Notes under the pieces: generated by a model | Seen by the model: only the letters and a program-made list of their open reading frames with translations | Databases searched by the model: none | Told to the model about the DNA's origin: nothing | DNA from: Nocardia amamiensis NBRC 102102 | GTDB lineage: Bacteria; Actinomycetota; Actinomycetes; Mycobacteriales; Mycobacteriaceae | DNA length: 54,573 nt | Assembly: GCF_001612745.1 (NCBI RefSeq) | Contig: NZ_BDBA01000037.1 | Coordinates: 1 to 54,573, forward strand | Reading direction: 5' to 3' | Part shown: positions 7,082 through 15,937 of the stretch, in pieces | Layout of the letters: each line of letters opens with the position of its first letter | How positions within the stretch are numbered: position 1 is the stretch's first letter | Program-made: the position numbers and the translations under genes

Positions 7082-7759
7082 GTGGAGATCGGAGTATTCG
7101 GGGCTACGGGCGTTATCGGTTCGCGCGTCGTCACCGAAGCATGGCAACGGGGGCATCGGGTCACCGCCTTCACGCGCGAGGCCGCGCGGATCCCCGCCGA
7201 GCGCGGGCAGGAGACATGGGCGGTGGCCGACTGGCTGAATGCCGACAGCATCGCCGAGGCCATCGCGGGTCTCGACGTCGTTGTGAGCGCGGTCAACGCG
7301 GGACACGGCATCCCGGACACCATCGCGAACGCGGGAGATTTCGTGGTCGGCGCGCAGGCGATGGTCGCCGCGCTCCATCGGCAGCCGCGGGTGCGCCTGA
7401 TCGCGGTAGGCGGTGCGGGCAGCTTGGAGGTCGCGCCCGGGGTGCAACTGCTCGATACCGGAGACGATTTCACCCGCACCCTCACCGAGGTGCTGGACGT
7501 ACCGGCGGAGTACGCCGCGGTGGTACGCGCATTGCGCGATGCCTTGAACGTCTATCGCCTGTCCAACCGCAACTGGACCTACCTCAGCCCGTCGTCGGGC
7601 CGGATCAACCCTGGCGCGCGCACTGGCCGCTTCCGCATCGGAGGCGACCAACTGCTCGTCGGCGACGCGGATATCTCCGCCGAGGACGTGGCTGTCGCCC
7701 TACTCGACGAGGCCGAGCAACCCCGATTCATCCAGCGCCGCTTCACCGTCGGCTACTGA
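7082..7759 (+). CDS. NmrA-like NAD(P)H-binding oxidoreductase
   Basis: A 225-aa atypical SDR of the NmrA/NAD(P)H-binding family. It opens with the nucleotide motif GVFGATGVIGSRVV (near residues 4-17) and has the sheet-helix pattern of a Rossmann fold, including AVGGAGSLEV and a SPSSGRINPGARTG segment. The canonical YxxxK is absent, as expected for this family; such proteins can be reductases or redox sensors. The GTG at 7082 is chosen because AGGAG (7072-7076) sits 5 bases upstream; GTG at 7076 is in frame but lacks spacing. The divergent TetR at 6996 shares the promoter region and is probably its regulator. Confidence 0.8.
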   Translation: MEIGVFGATGVIGSRVVTEAWQRGHRVTAFTREAARIPAERGQETWAVADWLNADSIAEAIAGLDVVVSAVNAGHGIPDTIANAGDFVVGAQAMVAALHRQPRVRLIAVGGAGSLEVAPGVQLLDTGDDFTRTLTEVLDVPAEYAAVVRALRDALNVYRLSNRNWTYLSPSSGRINPGARTGRFRIGGDQLLVGDADISAEDVAVALLDEAEQPRFIQRRFTVGY

Positions 7760-7763
7760 GGAC

Positions 7764-7873
7764 GGACACACCGATGACATCGCGGCCCAGCTCGCTTCCC
7801 GGCCTCCGAGCACGCCCGCACCGTCGTGGGCGCGGAGCTGATCGTCGACGGCGGCGCGTTCGAACCGTCTGAC
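7764..7873 (+). pseudogene. Remnant of an SDR C-terminus
   Basis: Just after the NmrA-like gene, one frame reads GHTDDIAAQLAS and, after a frame change near 7800, the next reads SEHARTVVGAELIVDGGAF. Together these match the well-known SDR ending (DDIA..VAFLAS...TG.ELxVDGG). No start, cofactor motif or active site is present. It is a roughly 110-base relic of a larger SDR gene, left by deletion and a frameshift, and marks rearrangement in this accessory block. Confidence 0.6.
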
Positions 7874-7996
7874 CGTAAGGCCAGTGCCCCGCTCGCGGCA
7901 CTGATTTCTGTCGGACCCCTCCGGCACAATAAGCACGTCGGACGTCGATCTGGTTGCCACGCAAAGTAATCCGCAACCCGAGAGATAGGGGGCACT

Positions 7997-8554
7997 ATGC
8001 CCGAGGTCCATGCTTCGACGCCCGACCGACTCGCCACGGACCACGAAGAACTCGTGGCCTTCGCGGTGGAGGTCGAGCGACACCGGTCTCTGTTGCGCCC
8101 CGCGGCGGAGGACTATCGGTGGCGCGTCGCGCAGCGGGTCGAGCACTTGGACCCGTCCGAGCAGGAGCCGTGGCTGCGGCAGGCGGAGCAGTCCATCGCG
8201 TCGCTGATGATCGACCCGGTCCGGCACAGCACGCTGGACCTGGACGCGTACCGGGCCATCCGGGACGGGGCGCCCGTGCGGTTCGATGCTGAGCGCCGGA
8301 CGTACGTCCTGCGCCGTCCGCAACGGGATCCGCTGGTGATCCGGCCGGGATTGCCGGAGCATCGGCTCGGCGTCATCGCCCGGCTGGCCACGCTCGGGCT
8401 GCGGCTCGAGCAAATCCAAGTCGTCGCACTCACGACGGCTCAGATGGTGGCGCCGCACGAAGCGGCACAACCGCCCGCCCACGCGCCGGAAGTCCATCGG
8501 GGCACCACGAAACCCTCGCGTGGCAAGCACACGGCGGGTTGCTGCGAGCGTTGA
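7997..8554 (+). CDS. Hypothetical protein
   Basis: A 185-aa soluble protein rich in Arg, Glu and Ala. A purine-rich AGATAGGGGG lies 4 bases before the ATG. The N-terminal half is predicted helical (ELVAFAVEVERHRSLLRPAAEDYRW); the middle has strand-like segments around RTYVLRRPQRDPLVIRPG. The tail (from about residue 155) is Pro/His/Lys-rich with a Cys pair at the end. I recognise no domain. It converges on rpsA and ends 6 bases before the strong hairpin at 8560-8602, which may terminate both. Confidence 0.55.
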   Translation: MPEVHASTPDRLATDHEELVAFAVEVERHRSLLRPAAEDYRWRVAQRVEHLDPSEQEPWLRQAEQSIASLMIDPVRHSTLDLDAYRAIRDGAPVRFDAERRTYVLRRPQRDPLVIRPGLPEHRLGVIARLATLGLRLEQIQVVALTTAQMVAPHEAAQPPAHAPEVHRGTTKPSRGKHTAGCCER

Positions 8555-8559
8555 TCGAA

Positions 8560-8602
8560 AACGACTGCGCCCCAACCGGATTCCGGTTGGGGCGCAGTCG
8601 TT
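8560..8602 (-). terminator. Intrinsic terminator of rpsA
   Basis: A perfect 20-bp stem with an ATT loop (AACGACTGCGCCCCAACCGG at 8560-8579 and its complement at 8583-8602). On the minus strand the stem runs into TTTTCGATC, a T-tract. It begins 14 bases after the rpsA stop. It probably also stops plus-strand transcripts from the hypothetical gene. Confidence 0.85.
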
Positions 8603-8615
8603 CAGTTATTGCCGA

Positions 8616-10082
8616 TCAGGCGTTGCCGGAGAGCTTCTCCCGCAGGGCCGCCAACTGGGCGTCGCTGGCGAGCGAACCGCCGGCGGGCTCGGCCTGGCTG
8701 GCGGAGGACTGCGCACCGCTCTCGGAGGAGTAGTTCGACGCGCCGCCGCCGTTCGCGGCCTCGGCCGCGGCGTCGGCCGCCATCTTCTCCATCTGCGCGG
8801 TGTGCATCTTGTGGCGACGCTCCGCCTCGGCGTAGCGGCCTTCCCACTCCTCGCGCTGCTTCTCGAAGCCTTCGAGCCACTCGTTGGTCTCCGGGTCGAA
8901 GCCCTCGGGGAAGATGTAGTTGCCCTGCTCGTCGTAGCTGTCGGCCATGCCGTACTTCGACGGGTCGAACTCGGCGTGGTAGTCCTCGTTGGCCTGCTTG
9001 AGGCTCAGCGAGATCCGGCGACGCTCCAGGTCGATGTCGATGACCTTGACCATCGCGTCGTCGCCGACCGCGACGACCTGGTCCGGGACCTCGACGTGGC
9101 GCTCGGCCAGCTCGGAGATGTGCACCAGGCCCTCGATGCCCTCCTCGACGCGAACGAACGCGCCGAACGGAACGAGCTTGGTGACCTTGCCCGGCACGAT
9201 CTGGCCGATCGCGTGGGTACGGGCGAACTGCCGCCACGGGTCTTCCTGAGTCGCCTTGAGCGACAGCGAGACCCGCTCGCGGTCCAGATCGACATCGAGC
9301 ACCTCGACGGTGACCTCGTTGCCGACCTCGACGACCTCGGACGGGTGGTCGATGTGCTTCCAGGACAGCTCGGAGACGTGCACCAGACCGTCCACGCCGC
9401 CCAGGTCGACGAACGCGCCGAAGTTGACGATCGAGGAGACCACACCCTTGCGGACCTGGCCCTTCTGCAGCTGGTGCAGGAACTCGCTGCGGACCTCGGA
9501 CTGGGTCTGCTCCAGCCAGGCGCGCCGCGAAAGCACGACGTTGTTGCGGTTCTTGTCCAGCTCGATGATCTTGGCTTCGATCTCCTTGCCGACGTACGGC
9601 TGCAGATCGCGCACCCGGCGCATCTCGACCAGCGAGGCGGGCAGGAAGCCGCGCAGGCCGATGTCGAGGATCAGGCCGCCCTTGACGACCTCGATGACGG
9701 TGCCCTTGACGGCCTCGTCCTTCTCCTTGAGCTCCTCGATGGTGCCCCACGCACGCTCGTACTGCGCCCGCTTCTTCGACAGGATCAGGCGGCCTTCCTT
9801 GTCCTCCTTGGTGAGAACAAGCGCCTCGACCTCATCGCCCACGGAAACGACCTCGTTGGGGTCGACATCGTGCTTGATGGAGAGTTCGCGGGAGGGGATG
9901 ACGCCTTCGGTCTTGTAACCGATGTCGAGCAGGACCTCGTCGCGATCGACCTTGACGATGGTTCCTTCGACGATGTCGCCGTCGTTGAAGTATTTGATCG
10001 TGGCGTCGATGGCGGCGAGGAAATCCTCGGCGGAGCCGATGTCGTTGACGGCTACCTGCGGCGAGGTGACGGTGGTGGGCAT
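8616..10082 (-). CDS. rpsA: 30S ribosomal protein S1
   Basis: A 488-aa protein with four S1 RNA-binding (OB-fold) repeats at roughly residues 36-105, 123-188, 209-277 and 294-363. Clear repeat signatures are GDIVEGTIVKVDRDEVLLDIG, the strongly conserved GAFVDLGGVDGLVHVSEL and GAFVRVEEGIEGLVHISEL. An acidic/Ala-rich tail follows, ending LAALREKLSGNA. The protein recruits mRNA to the 30S subunit and aids translation of structured messages. The N-terminus PTTVTSPQVAVNDIGSAEDFLAAID matches the mycobacterial start, so I chose ATG 10082 over in-frame codons further upstream. GGAG about 11 bases before the start is a weak ribosome-binding site. Transcription ends at the 20-bp hairpin. Confidence 0.97.
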   Translation of the reverse strand: MPTTVTSPQVAVNDIGSAEDFLAAIDATIKYFNDGDIVEGTIVKVDRDEVLLDIGYKTEGVIPSRELSIKHDVDPNEVVSVGDEVEALVLTKEDKEGRLILSKKRAQYERAWGTIEELKEKDEAVKGTVIEVVKGGLILDIGLRGFLPASLVEMRRVRDLQPYVGKEIEAKIIELDKNRNNVVLSRRAWLEQTQSEVRSEFLHQLQKGQVRKGVVSSIVNFGAFVDLGGVDGLVHVSELSWKHIDHPSEVVEVGNEVTVEVLDVDLDRERVSLSLKATQEDPWRQFARTHAIGQIVPGKVTKLVPFGAFVRVEEGIEGLVHISELAERHVEVPDQVVAVGDDAMVKVIDIDLERRRISLSLKQANEDYHAEFDPSKYGMADSYDEQGNYIFPEGFDPETNEWLEGFEKQREEWEGRYAEAERRHKMHTAQMEKMAADAAAEAANGGGASNYSSESGAQSSASQAEPAGGSLASDAQLAALREKLSGNA

Positions 10083-10303
10083 ATGTCGGTTTGCTCCGGA
10101 CGGATTGTGGTCGGTTGCGGACATTGGAACTTTCGGTACGCTGCGATCTCACCGCGAAGTGTGAAGACGGACACTAGGAACGTACCGCACGCAACACGCG
10201 TGAAACTCAGCACGGGTTGAACTCCGGTACGGCTGTACGGAAGACACTCGCGCGTTCAGCGTACGCGACCTTGGTCCGGCCGGGCAAACCGGTCGGGTCG
10301 GCA

Positions 10304-10323
10304 CGCCGATAGTCTGATCGGCG
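10304..10323 (+). promoter_or_regulatory. -10 box inside an inverted repeat, methyltransferase promoter
   Basis: TAGTCT (10310-10315) lies 7 bases before the GTG at 10323. The 7-bp inverted repeat CGCCGAT-agtctg-ATCGGCG (10304-10323) covers the -10 and reaches the start codon. It could be an operator or a 5' hairpin on a leaderless transcript. Confidence 0.45.
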
Positions 10324-11168
10324 TGTCGGAAGATCGCCATGCGCAAGCAAACGCACTGCTCGGAACGGCAGGCACGGCCCGGACCCGGATCGGATCGCCG
10401 GCCAGCAGGCTGGCCAGCAGGCGCTGGTGGGATGCCGACGCCGCCCAGTACCACGAGACGCATGCGGAGTTCCTCGGCGTGGACTCCCCCGGCGGCGAGT
10501 TCGTGTGGTGCCCCGAGGGCCTGCACGAGGGCGATATGCGTTTCCTCGGCGACGTCGCCGGCAAGGCGGTCCTGGAGATCGGCTGCGGCTCCGCGCCGTG
10601 TTCGCGGTGGCTGGCCGGGCAGGGCGCACGGCCGGTGGGGCTGGACCTGTCGCGCGGAATGCTGGAGCGCGGGCAGGCCGTCATGGCCCGCGGCGGCCCG
10701 CGGGTGCCGCTGGTGCAGGCGGACGCGGAGGCTCTTCCGTTCGCCGACGCGTCATTCGATCTGGCTTGTTCGGCGTTCGGCGCGGTGCCGTTCGTCGCCG
10801 ACTCGGCGCTGGTCATGCGGGAGGTGGCCCGAGTGCTGCGCGCGGGCGGGCGGTGGGTGTTCTCGGTGAATCACCCGATGCGCTGGATCTTCCCGGACGA
10901 TCCCGGCCCGGCCGGCCTGACCGCCACCATCCCGTACTTCGACCGCACCCCGTATGTCGAGGTGGACGACGACGGCGTGCCCACCTACGTCGAGCACCAC
11001 CGGACCATCGGGGACCGGGTGCGGGAGATCGTCGCGGCGGGACTGGTGGTGGAGGACATCGTCGAGCCGGAGTGGCCGGAATGGCTCGAACGCGAGTGGG
11101 GGCAGTGGAGCCCGCTGCGCGGCGAACTGTTCCCCGGCACGGCCATCTTCGTGACTAGGAAGCCGTGA
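10323..11168 (+). CDS. Class I SAM-dependent methyltransferase
   Basis: A 281-aa methyltransferase of the Methyltransf_11 type. Motif I is VLEIGCGSAP (83-92), followed by GLDLSRGML, then ADAEALPFADASFD with the post-motif FGAVPFV, and VARVLRAGGRWVFSV. The C-terminal part (PYFDRTPYVEVDDDGVPTYVEHHRT) is the family's own extension. The acceptor is unknown. The GTG start is probably leaderless (see the -10 at 10310). The last 14 bases overlap the 3' end of the convergent minus-strand gene at 11155. Confidence 0.88.
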   Translation: MSEDRHAQANALLGTAGTARTRIGSPASRLASRRWWDADAAQYHETHAEFLGVDSPGGEFVWCPEGLHEGDMRFLGDVAGKAVLEIGCGSAPCSRWLAGQGARPVGLDLSRGMLERGQAVMARGGPRVPLVQADAEALPFADASFDLACSAFGAVPFVADSALVMREVARVLRAGGRWVFSVNHPMRWIFPDDPGPAGLTATIPYFDRTPYVEVDDDGVPTYVEHHRTIGDRVREIVAAGLVVEDIVEPEWPEWLEREWGQWSPLRGELFPGTAIFVTRKP

Positions 11169-11463
11169 GCGAGGAGGGGTGGTGCTCGTCGACCAGCTCG
11201 AGGATGGAGACCTCGTGGGAGACCAGCATCGCCTGTTCGTGCGCACTGTGGGTGATCTTGTGCAGTTCGTCCCGGAAGGCTTCGGCCGCCGCCGCGGTGT
11301 CGAAATCCAGGTCGATCAGCACCCGGTTCGGGTTGTGCGTGAACCGCTCCACCCGGCAGGTACGGGCTCCGGCGTCGGCGCGGAACTGTTCCAGATCATC
11401 GAACATCGTCTTCCACTCGTCGTAGTCGCGCACGGTGTTGTCGACGTGCACTGTCGTGGTCAT
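11155..11463 (-). CDS. Dimeric alpha/beta-barrel-like small protein
   Basis: A 102-aa protein. Segments such as VHVDNTVRDYDEWKTMFDD, RVERFTHNPNRVLIDLDFD and AEAFRDELHKITHSA give a strand-helix-strand pattern of ferredoxin-like dimeric barrels, a fold used by small monooxygenases and polyketide cyclases. Conserved catalytic residues are not evident and the function is unknown. The ATG at 11463 follows GAAAGGGG. Its 3' end overlaps the convergent methyltransferase by 14 bases. Confidence 0.6.
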   Translation of the reverse strand: MTTTVHVDNTVRDYDEWKTMFDDLEQFRADAGARTCRVERFTHNPNRVLIDLDFDTAAAAEAFRDELHKITHSAHEQAMLVSHEVSILELVDEHHPSSLTAS

Positions 11464-11621
11464 CGGGCTCCCCTTTCGATGCGGACCGCTGGAAGGTTGC
11501 TGATAACCAGTCTTCGCGTCGGGGATGTCGGGCACCAGCCACCGTCGAGGGTATTTCGGTCCGGACCGGGCAAATGCGCACCAGACCGTGGACCGGTCGC
11601 ATGATCGCCGCTGCCGCTGCG

Positions 11622-11810
11622 TCACTCGCCCGACCCGGCCGACGCCGTTCCGTCACCGCTCTTGGGTTTGCGCCCGGCCTGTTCCAGCGCCACGCGCAGC
11701 GCGTACTCGATCTGGGCGTTGATACTGCGCAGGTCGTCGGCCGCCCACTTCGCGATGGCGTCGTGGACGGCCGGGTCCAGGCGTAGCAGCAGTTTCTTGC
11801 GCTCAGCCAT
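11622..11810 (-). CDS. Ribbon-helix-helix (Arc-like) DNA-binding protein
   Basis: A 62-aa protein. The N-terminal strand KKLLLRLDPAVHDAIAKWA followed by DLRSINAQIEYALRVALEQ fits a ribbon-helix-helix fold (Arc/CopG/TraY type), in which the LLLRLD strands of a dimer enter the major groove. The tail is disordered. It begins 12 bases after the SPFH gene stop, so it is the second gene of that operon. RHH proteins usually repress their own operon; the TATCA sites before the SPFH start are a candidate operator. Confidence 0.75.
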   Translation of the reverse strand: MAERKKLLLRLDPAVHDAIAKWAADDLRSINAQIEYALRVALEQAGRKPKSGDGTASAGSGE

Positions 11811-11822
11811 GGGCCGCCCGCC

Positions 11823-12707
11823 TCAGGAGTAGAGCGAACCGGCGTTGACCACGGGCTGGGTCGGACGATCACCGCAGAGCACGACGAGCAGGTTCGACAC
11901 CATCGCCGCCTTGCGCTCCTCGTCCAGTTCCACCATGCCCTGCTGGGCGAGCCGCTCCAGCGCGAGGCCGACCATGCCGACCGCGCCCTCGACGATCCGG
12001 GTGCGCGCGGCGACCACCTGGGCGGCCTGCTGGCGAACCAGCATGGCCTGGGCGATCTCGGGCGCGTAGGCGAGATGGGTGATCCTGGCCTCGAGTACCT
12101 CGATGCCCGCCAGCTCGGTGCGCTCCCGCAGTTCGACGGTGAGTTCCTCGGCGACCTCGGCGCCGTCGCGCAGGCTGGTGCGGTCGGCGTCGTGCGCGTC
12201 GTACGGGTGCGTCGTGGCCAGATGACGGACGGCCGCCTCGGACTGAGTCTCGACGTACTCCTCGTAGTCGTCGACGGCGAACGCGGCCTTGAAGCTGTCC
12301 ACCACCCGGTAGACCACCACGGCGGCGATCTCCACCGGGTTGCCGTCGGCGTCGTTGACCTTGAGCTTCTGGGTCTCGAAGTTGCGCACGCGCAGCGAGA
12401 TGCTCTTGCGGTCGGTCAACGGCAGCACCGAGAAGAACCCCGGCTCGCTCACCGAACCGACGTAGCGGCCGAAGAACTGCACCACCTTGGCCTCGTTCGG
12501 GTTCACCACGGTCAGGCCGGTCGCGAGCAGCAGCAGGACCACCACGACGACCGTCGCGGCCACCGCGCCGCCGATAGCGAGCGCGTTGCCGTCCTTGGCC
12601 CCCGCGATGAAGCCGAGCGCCGCGGCGCCACCGAACGCCACCGTGAGTGCGAACCACCCCAACAGCACCAGAAAGCCGTTGACGCGGAATGCGGAGCGAA
12701 ACTGCAT
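11823..12707 (-). CDS. SPFH/Band 7 membrane protein
   Basis: A 294-aa stomatin/flotillin-like protein. Two membrane segments cover residues about 11-35 and 42-66 ([16 protein letters not shown]). The SPFH domain follows: [17 protein letters not shown], the [36 protein letters not shown] core, and a coiled-coil-like [19 protein letters not shown]. Such proteins form membrane scaffolds that organise microdomains or regulate proteases. The start is ATG 12707 with a strong GGGAGG upstream. Operon with the 62-aa RHH protein. A pairing of SPFH with a small RHH protein recurs in actinobacteria, by my recollection, but its role is unclear. Confidence 0.9.
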   Translation of the reverse strand: MQFRSAFRVNGFLVLLGWFALTVAFGGAAALGFIAGAKDGNALAIGGAVAATVVVVVLLLLATGLTVVNPNEAKVVQFFGRYVGSVSEPGFFSVLPLTDRKSISLRVRNFETQKLKVNDADGNPVEIAAVVVYRVVDSFKAAFAVDDYEEYVETQSEAAVRHLATTHPYDAHDADRTSLRDGAEVAEELTVELRERTELAGIEVLEARITHLAYAPEIAQAMLVRQQAAQVVAARTRIVEGAVGMVGLALERLAQQGMVELDEERKAAMVSNLLVVLCGDRPTQPVVNAGSLYS

Positions 12708-12719
12708 GACATCCTCCCA

Positions 12720-12736
12720 ATATCAGAGTGATATCA
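12720..12736. promoter_or_regulatory. Candidate operator upstream of SPFH-RHH operon
   Basis: ATATCA-gag-TGATAT (12720-12734) is a perfect inverted repeat, and TATCA recurs as a direct repeat at 12721 and 12732, one helical turn apart. It sits 13 bases before the SPFH start codon, next to the GGGAGG ribosome-binding site. Arrays of short half-sites like this are typical for RHH autorepressors. Confidence 0.5.
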
Positions 12737-12789
12737 CGAAGATAGCATCTCTCCGCCGCGCCGACCAGAGCGCGACGGCGAGACGGGGG

Positions 12790-14145
12790 TCAGCAGGCGG
12801 GCCGGATATTGCGGTTGAAACGGAACAGGTTGCGCGGGTCGTGCTCGGCTTTGAGCGCGGCCAGCCGAGCGTAGGTCTCGGGCCGATAGCCCGCGCGGGT
12901 CTGCGCCTCGTCGGCTTCGCCGCCCGCGCCGTAGAGGAAATTCAGGCTGTGCCCCAGCGTCCACGGCGCCAGCGCGGCACGGATCCCAGCCTGGGTCGCG
13001 GCGTCTTCGGGCCCGGTGATGATCCGCACGATGTACTCGGCCGCATGGTGGTCGACCGCGATTCCGGCGTCGCTCGGACGAGCCAACGCCCCGCCGAGAT
13101 GACGGACGTCGATGACCGCGCCCGCGCCGGACTCCGGACCGGCGGCGGCCAGCAGCGCGGCGGCCGCGTCCGCGGTGAAGGTGCCGAGCAGCGCGTTGGT
13201 CGCGGCGTAGGCGTGCGGATGGTCGGGATCGTTGTGGATGGTGCGCGACTCGGTGTAGGGCATCGCGCGCAGGTTGTCTTCGAGCCGGTCGCCGACCGCG
13301 CGCAGTGGCGCGACCAGGCGCTCACCCCCCTCGGTCGGGCCGGTGTAGGCGATCCGGATGGAGGCTACGTACCGCCCGCGCAGCGGCGGGGGCACCTGCG
13401 GGATGTCCGGGAACGCGAGCATGGTGATCGTCGAGGTCAGCTCGTCCGGCACGGTCGCGGTCCACCGGCGCCATGCGTCCAGCGCTGGTTCGACCAGCGG
13501 TGTGTCGAACATCAATTGCCCGCCGTACACCTCGGTGACCGGAACCAGCTCGACGTCCAGCGCCGTGACGACGCCGAAGTTGCCTCCAGTGCCGAGCACG
13601 GCGCCGAACAGCTCGTCCCCCGGCGTCAGCGTGCGCGCCCTGCCGTCGGCGGTGACCAGCTCGATCGCCCGTACGTGCTCGGCGGCGTACCCGAATCGCC
13701 GGGCGAGCAGCCCGACGCCGCCGCCGAGCAGGTAGCCCACCACGCCGACCGAGGGCGACGAACCGTTCAGCGGCGCAAGCCCGTGCAGGGCCGCCGCTTC
13801 GACCAGCGCGCCCGCGCGCACTCCCGCGCCGATGCGCGCCGTCCGGCCGGCCGGGTCGATCCGGATGTGAGTCATTCTGCGCGTGCTGATGAGCACTCCC
13901 CCGTCGGCGGCGACCGACAGCCCGTGCCCGGTGGCCTGCACGGCGATCGGAAGGTCGTGGCGGGCGGCGTATTCCACCGCGGCGCGCACGTCCTCGGCGT
14001 GTGCCGCGGCGACGATCAGCGCGGGCCGGTGGGTGTAGGCGGTCTGGAAACCAGCGATCTCCGCGTCGTAGTCCGGGTCGCCCGGATGGAAGACCGGGCC
14101 GGTGAAGGCGTCGGTGTCGATGGTCAGTGCGGCGTTGTTTCCCAT
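12790..14145 (-). CDS. FAD-binding oxidoreductase (BBE type)
   Basis: A 451-aa berberine-bridge-enzyme-like oxidase. The FAD-binding domain (about 40-215) shows VQATGHGLSVAADGGVLI, GVVGYLLGGGVGLLARRFG and GTGGNFGVVTALDVEL. The C-terminus DPRNLFRFNRNI is the BBE motif. The Cys that bicovalent flavoenzymes carry before GGG is missing (the site reads SSPSVGVVGYLLGGG), so FAD can be linked at most once. The substrate is unknown; sugars, alcohols and alkaloid-like compounds are known in the family. It is divergent from a LysR regulator, with only 71 bases between the start codons, and is the likely target. Confidence 0.88.
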   Translation of the reverse strand: MGNNAALTIDTDAFTGPVFHPGDPDYDAEIAGFQTAYTHRPALIVAAAHAEDVRAAVEYAARHDLPIAVQATGHGLSVAADGGVLISTRRMTHIRIDPAGRTARIGAGVRAGALVEAAALHGLAPLNGSSPSVGVVGYLLGGGVGLLARRFGYAAEHVRAIELVTADGRARTLTPGDELFGAVLGTGGNFGVVTALDVELVPVTEVYGGQLMFDTPLVEPALDAWRRWTATVPDELTSTITMLAFPDIPQVPPPLRGRYVASIRIAYTGPTEGGERLVAPLRAVGDRLEDNLRAMPYTESRTIHNDPDHPHAYAATNALLGTFTADAAAALLAAAGPESGAGAVIDVRHLGGALARPSDAGIAVDHHAAEYIVRIITGPEDAATQAGIRAALAPWTLGHSLNFLYGAGGEADEAQTRAGYRPETYARLAALKAEHDPRNLFRFNRNIRPAC

Positions 14146-14170
14146 GACTCCGACGGTGCTCTCTCGCGAC

Positions 14171-14211
14171 GAAGAAGTAAAACAGATAGTTCTTCTATGA
14201 TCTAGAATCAT
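14171..14211. promoter_or_regulatory. LysR box and second inverted repeat between oxidase and lysR
   Basis: ATGAT-CTAGA-ATCAT (14197-14211) is a T-N11-A inverted repeat, the classic LysR recognition form. It also contains TAGAAT (14203-14208), a -10 box 8 bases before the lysR ATG, so binding would repress lysR. A second inverted repeat GAAGAA-N13-TTCTTC spans 14171-14195 and may be an activation site for the oxidase. Confidence 0.65.
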
Positions 14212-14216
14212 CAGTT

Positions 14217-15116
14217 ATGGAATTGCGGCAGCTCCGCTACTTCGTCACGGTCGCGCAGGAAGCGGGCTTCACCCGCGCCGCGGCCCGGCTGCATCTGGCC
14301 CAGCCCGGCCTCAGCGCGCAGATCCGGCAACTGGAACGCGAACTCGGCCAGCCGCTGCTCGACCGCGGCGGGCGCACGGTGACGCTCACCGACGTCGGCG
14401 CCGCCGTGCTGCGGCACGCGGAGGCGGCGCTGGCCGCTGCCGAGCGGATCACCCAGACGGTGGACGAGTTCACCGGCTTGCTGCGCGGACAGGTCCGGGT
14501 CGGCCTCATCTCGGGCGCGGCGGTCGAGGAATTCGATGTCGCCGCCGTGCTGGCCGATTTCCACGACGACCATCCGCAGGTCGGCATCAGCCTCAGCGAG
14601 GACACCTCCGAGCGGATGCTCGCCGCCCTCGGCCGGGGCGAGCTGGATATCGCGCTGGTCGGGCTGACCGGCGCGGAACTGGATCCCGGCATCGGCATCG
14701 ACGTGGTGCTGGACACGGCGGTGGTGGCCGCTGTCCCCGCGGCGGACCCCGGCTACGACGCCGAGATTCCGCTGGCCGCGCTGCGCGACCGTCCGCTGAT
14801 CTGCCTGCCTCCTGGCACCGGGATTCGCGGGGTGTTCCAGCGTGCGTGCGCCGCGGCGGGCTTCGAGCCCAGCATCGCCTACGAGGCAGCCGCACCTCCG
14901 CTGCTGCTGCGACTGGCCGCGCGCGGCCTCGGCGTCGCCGTAGTGCCCGCGCTCACCACACAGGAGGCCGCGGCCTTCGGGGTGCGGACCGTGCGCATCG
15001 TCGAGCCGGAACTGCGCGGACAGCTCGCGCTGGCTTGGCGCACCGATCAGCCCGGCAGCCCGGCGGCCAAAGTGCTTCTCGGTCAGCTGCGAATCGCCAT
15101 GCGCGCAGACGCGTAG
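14217..15116 (+). CDS. LysR family transcriptional regulator
   Basis: A 299-aa LysR protein. The N-terminal winged helix-turn-helix is MELRQLRYFVTVAQEAGFTR, then AARLHLAQPGLSAQIRQLERELGQPLLDR (1-60). The effector domain (about 90-295) has the periplasmic-binding fold, including GQVRVGLISG and PLICLPPGTGIRG. The ATG follows a -10 box without Shine-Dalgarno, so it is likely leaderless. It probably controls the divergent FAD oxidase through the T-N11-A box and represses itself. Confidence 0.93.
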   Translation: MELRQLRYFVTVAQEAGFTRAAARLHLAQPGLSAQIRQLERELGQPLLDRGGRTVTLTDVGAAVLRHAEAALAAAERITQTVDEFTGLLRGQVRVGLISGAAVEEFDVAAVLADFHDDHPQVGISLSEDTSERMLAALGRGELDIALVGLTGAELDPGIGIDVVLDTAVVAAVPAADPGYDAEIPLAALRDRPLICLPPGTGIRGVFQRACAAAGFEPSIAYEAAAPPLLLRLAARGLGVAVVPALTTQEAAAFGVRTVRIVEPELRGQLALAWRTDQPGSPAAKVLLGQLRIAMRADA

Positions 15117-15148
15117 CAGGACGAGAAACCGGGCCGCCTGGCACCGGC

Positions 15149-15933
<785 letters not shown>

Positions 15934-15937
<4 letters not shown>

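Noticed and set aside
8520..10220. 566-codon ORF antisense to rpsA
   Set aside because: Mirror of the strongly conserved rpsA; Asp/Val/Leu low-complexity product with no family.
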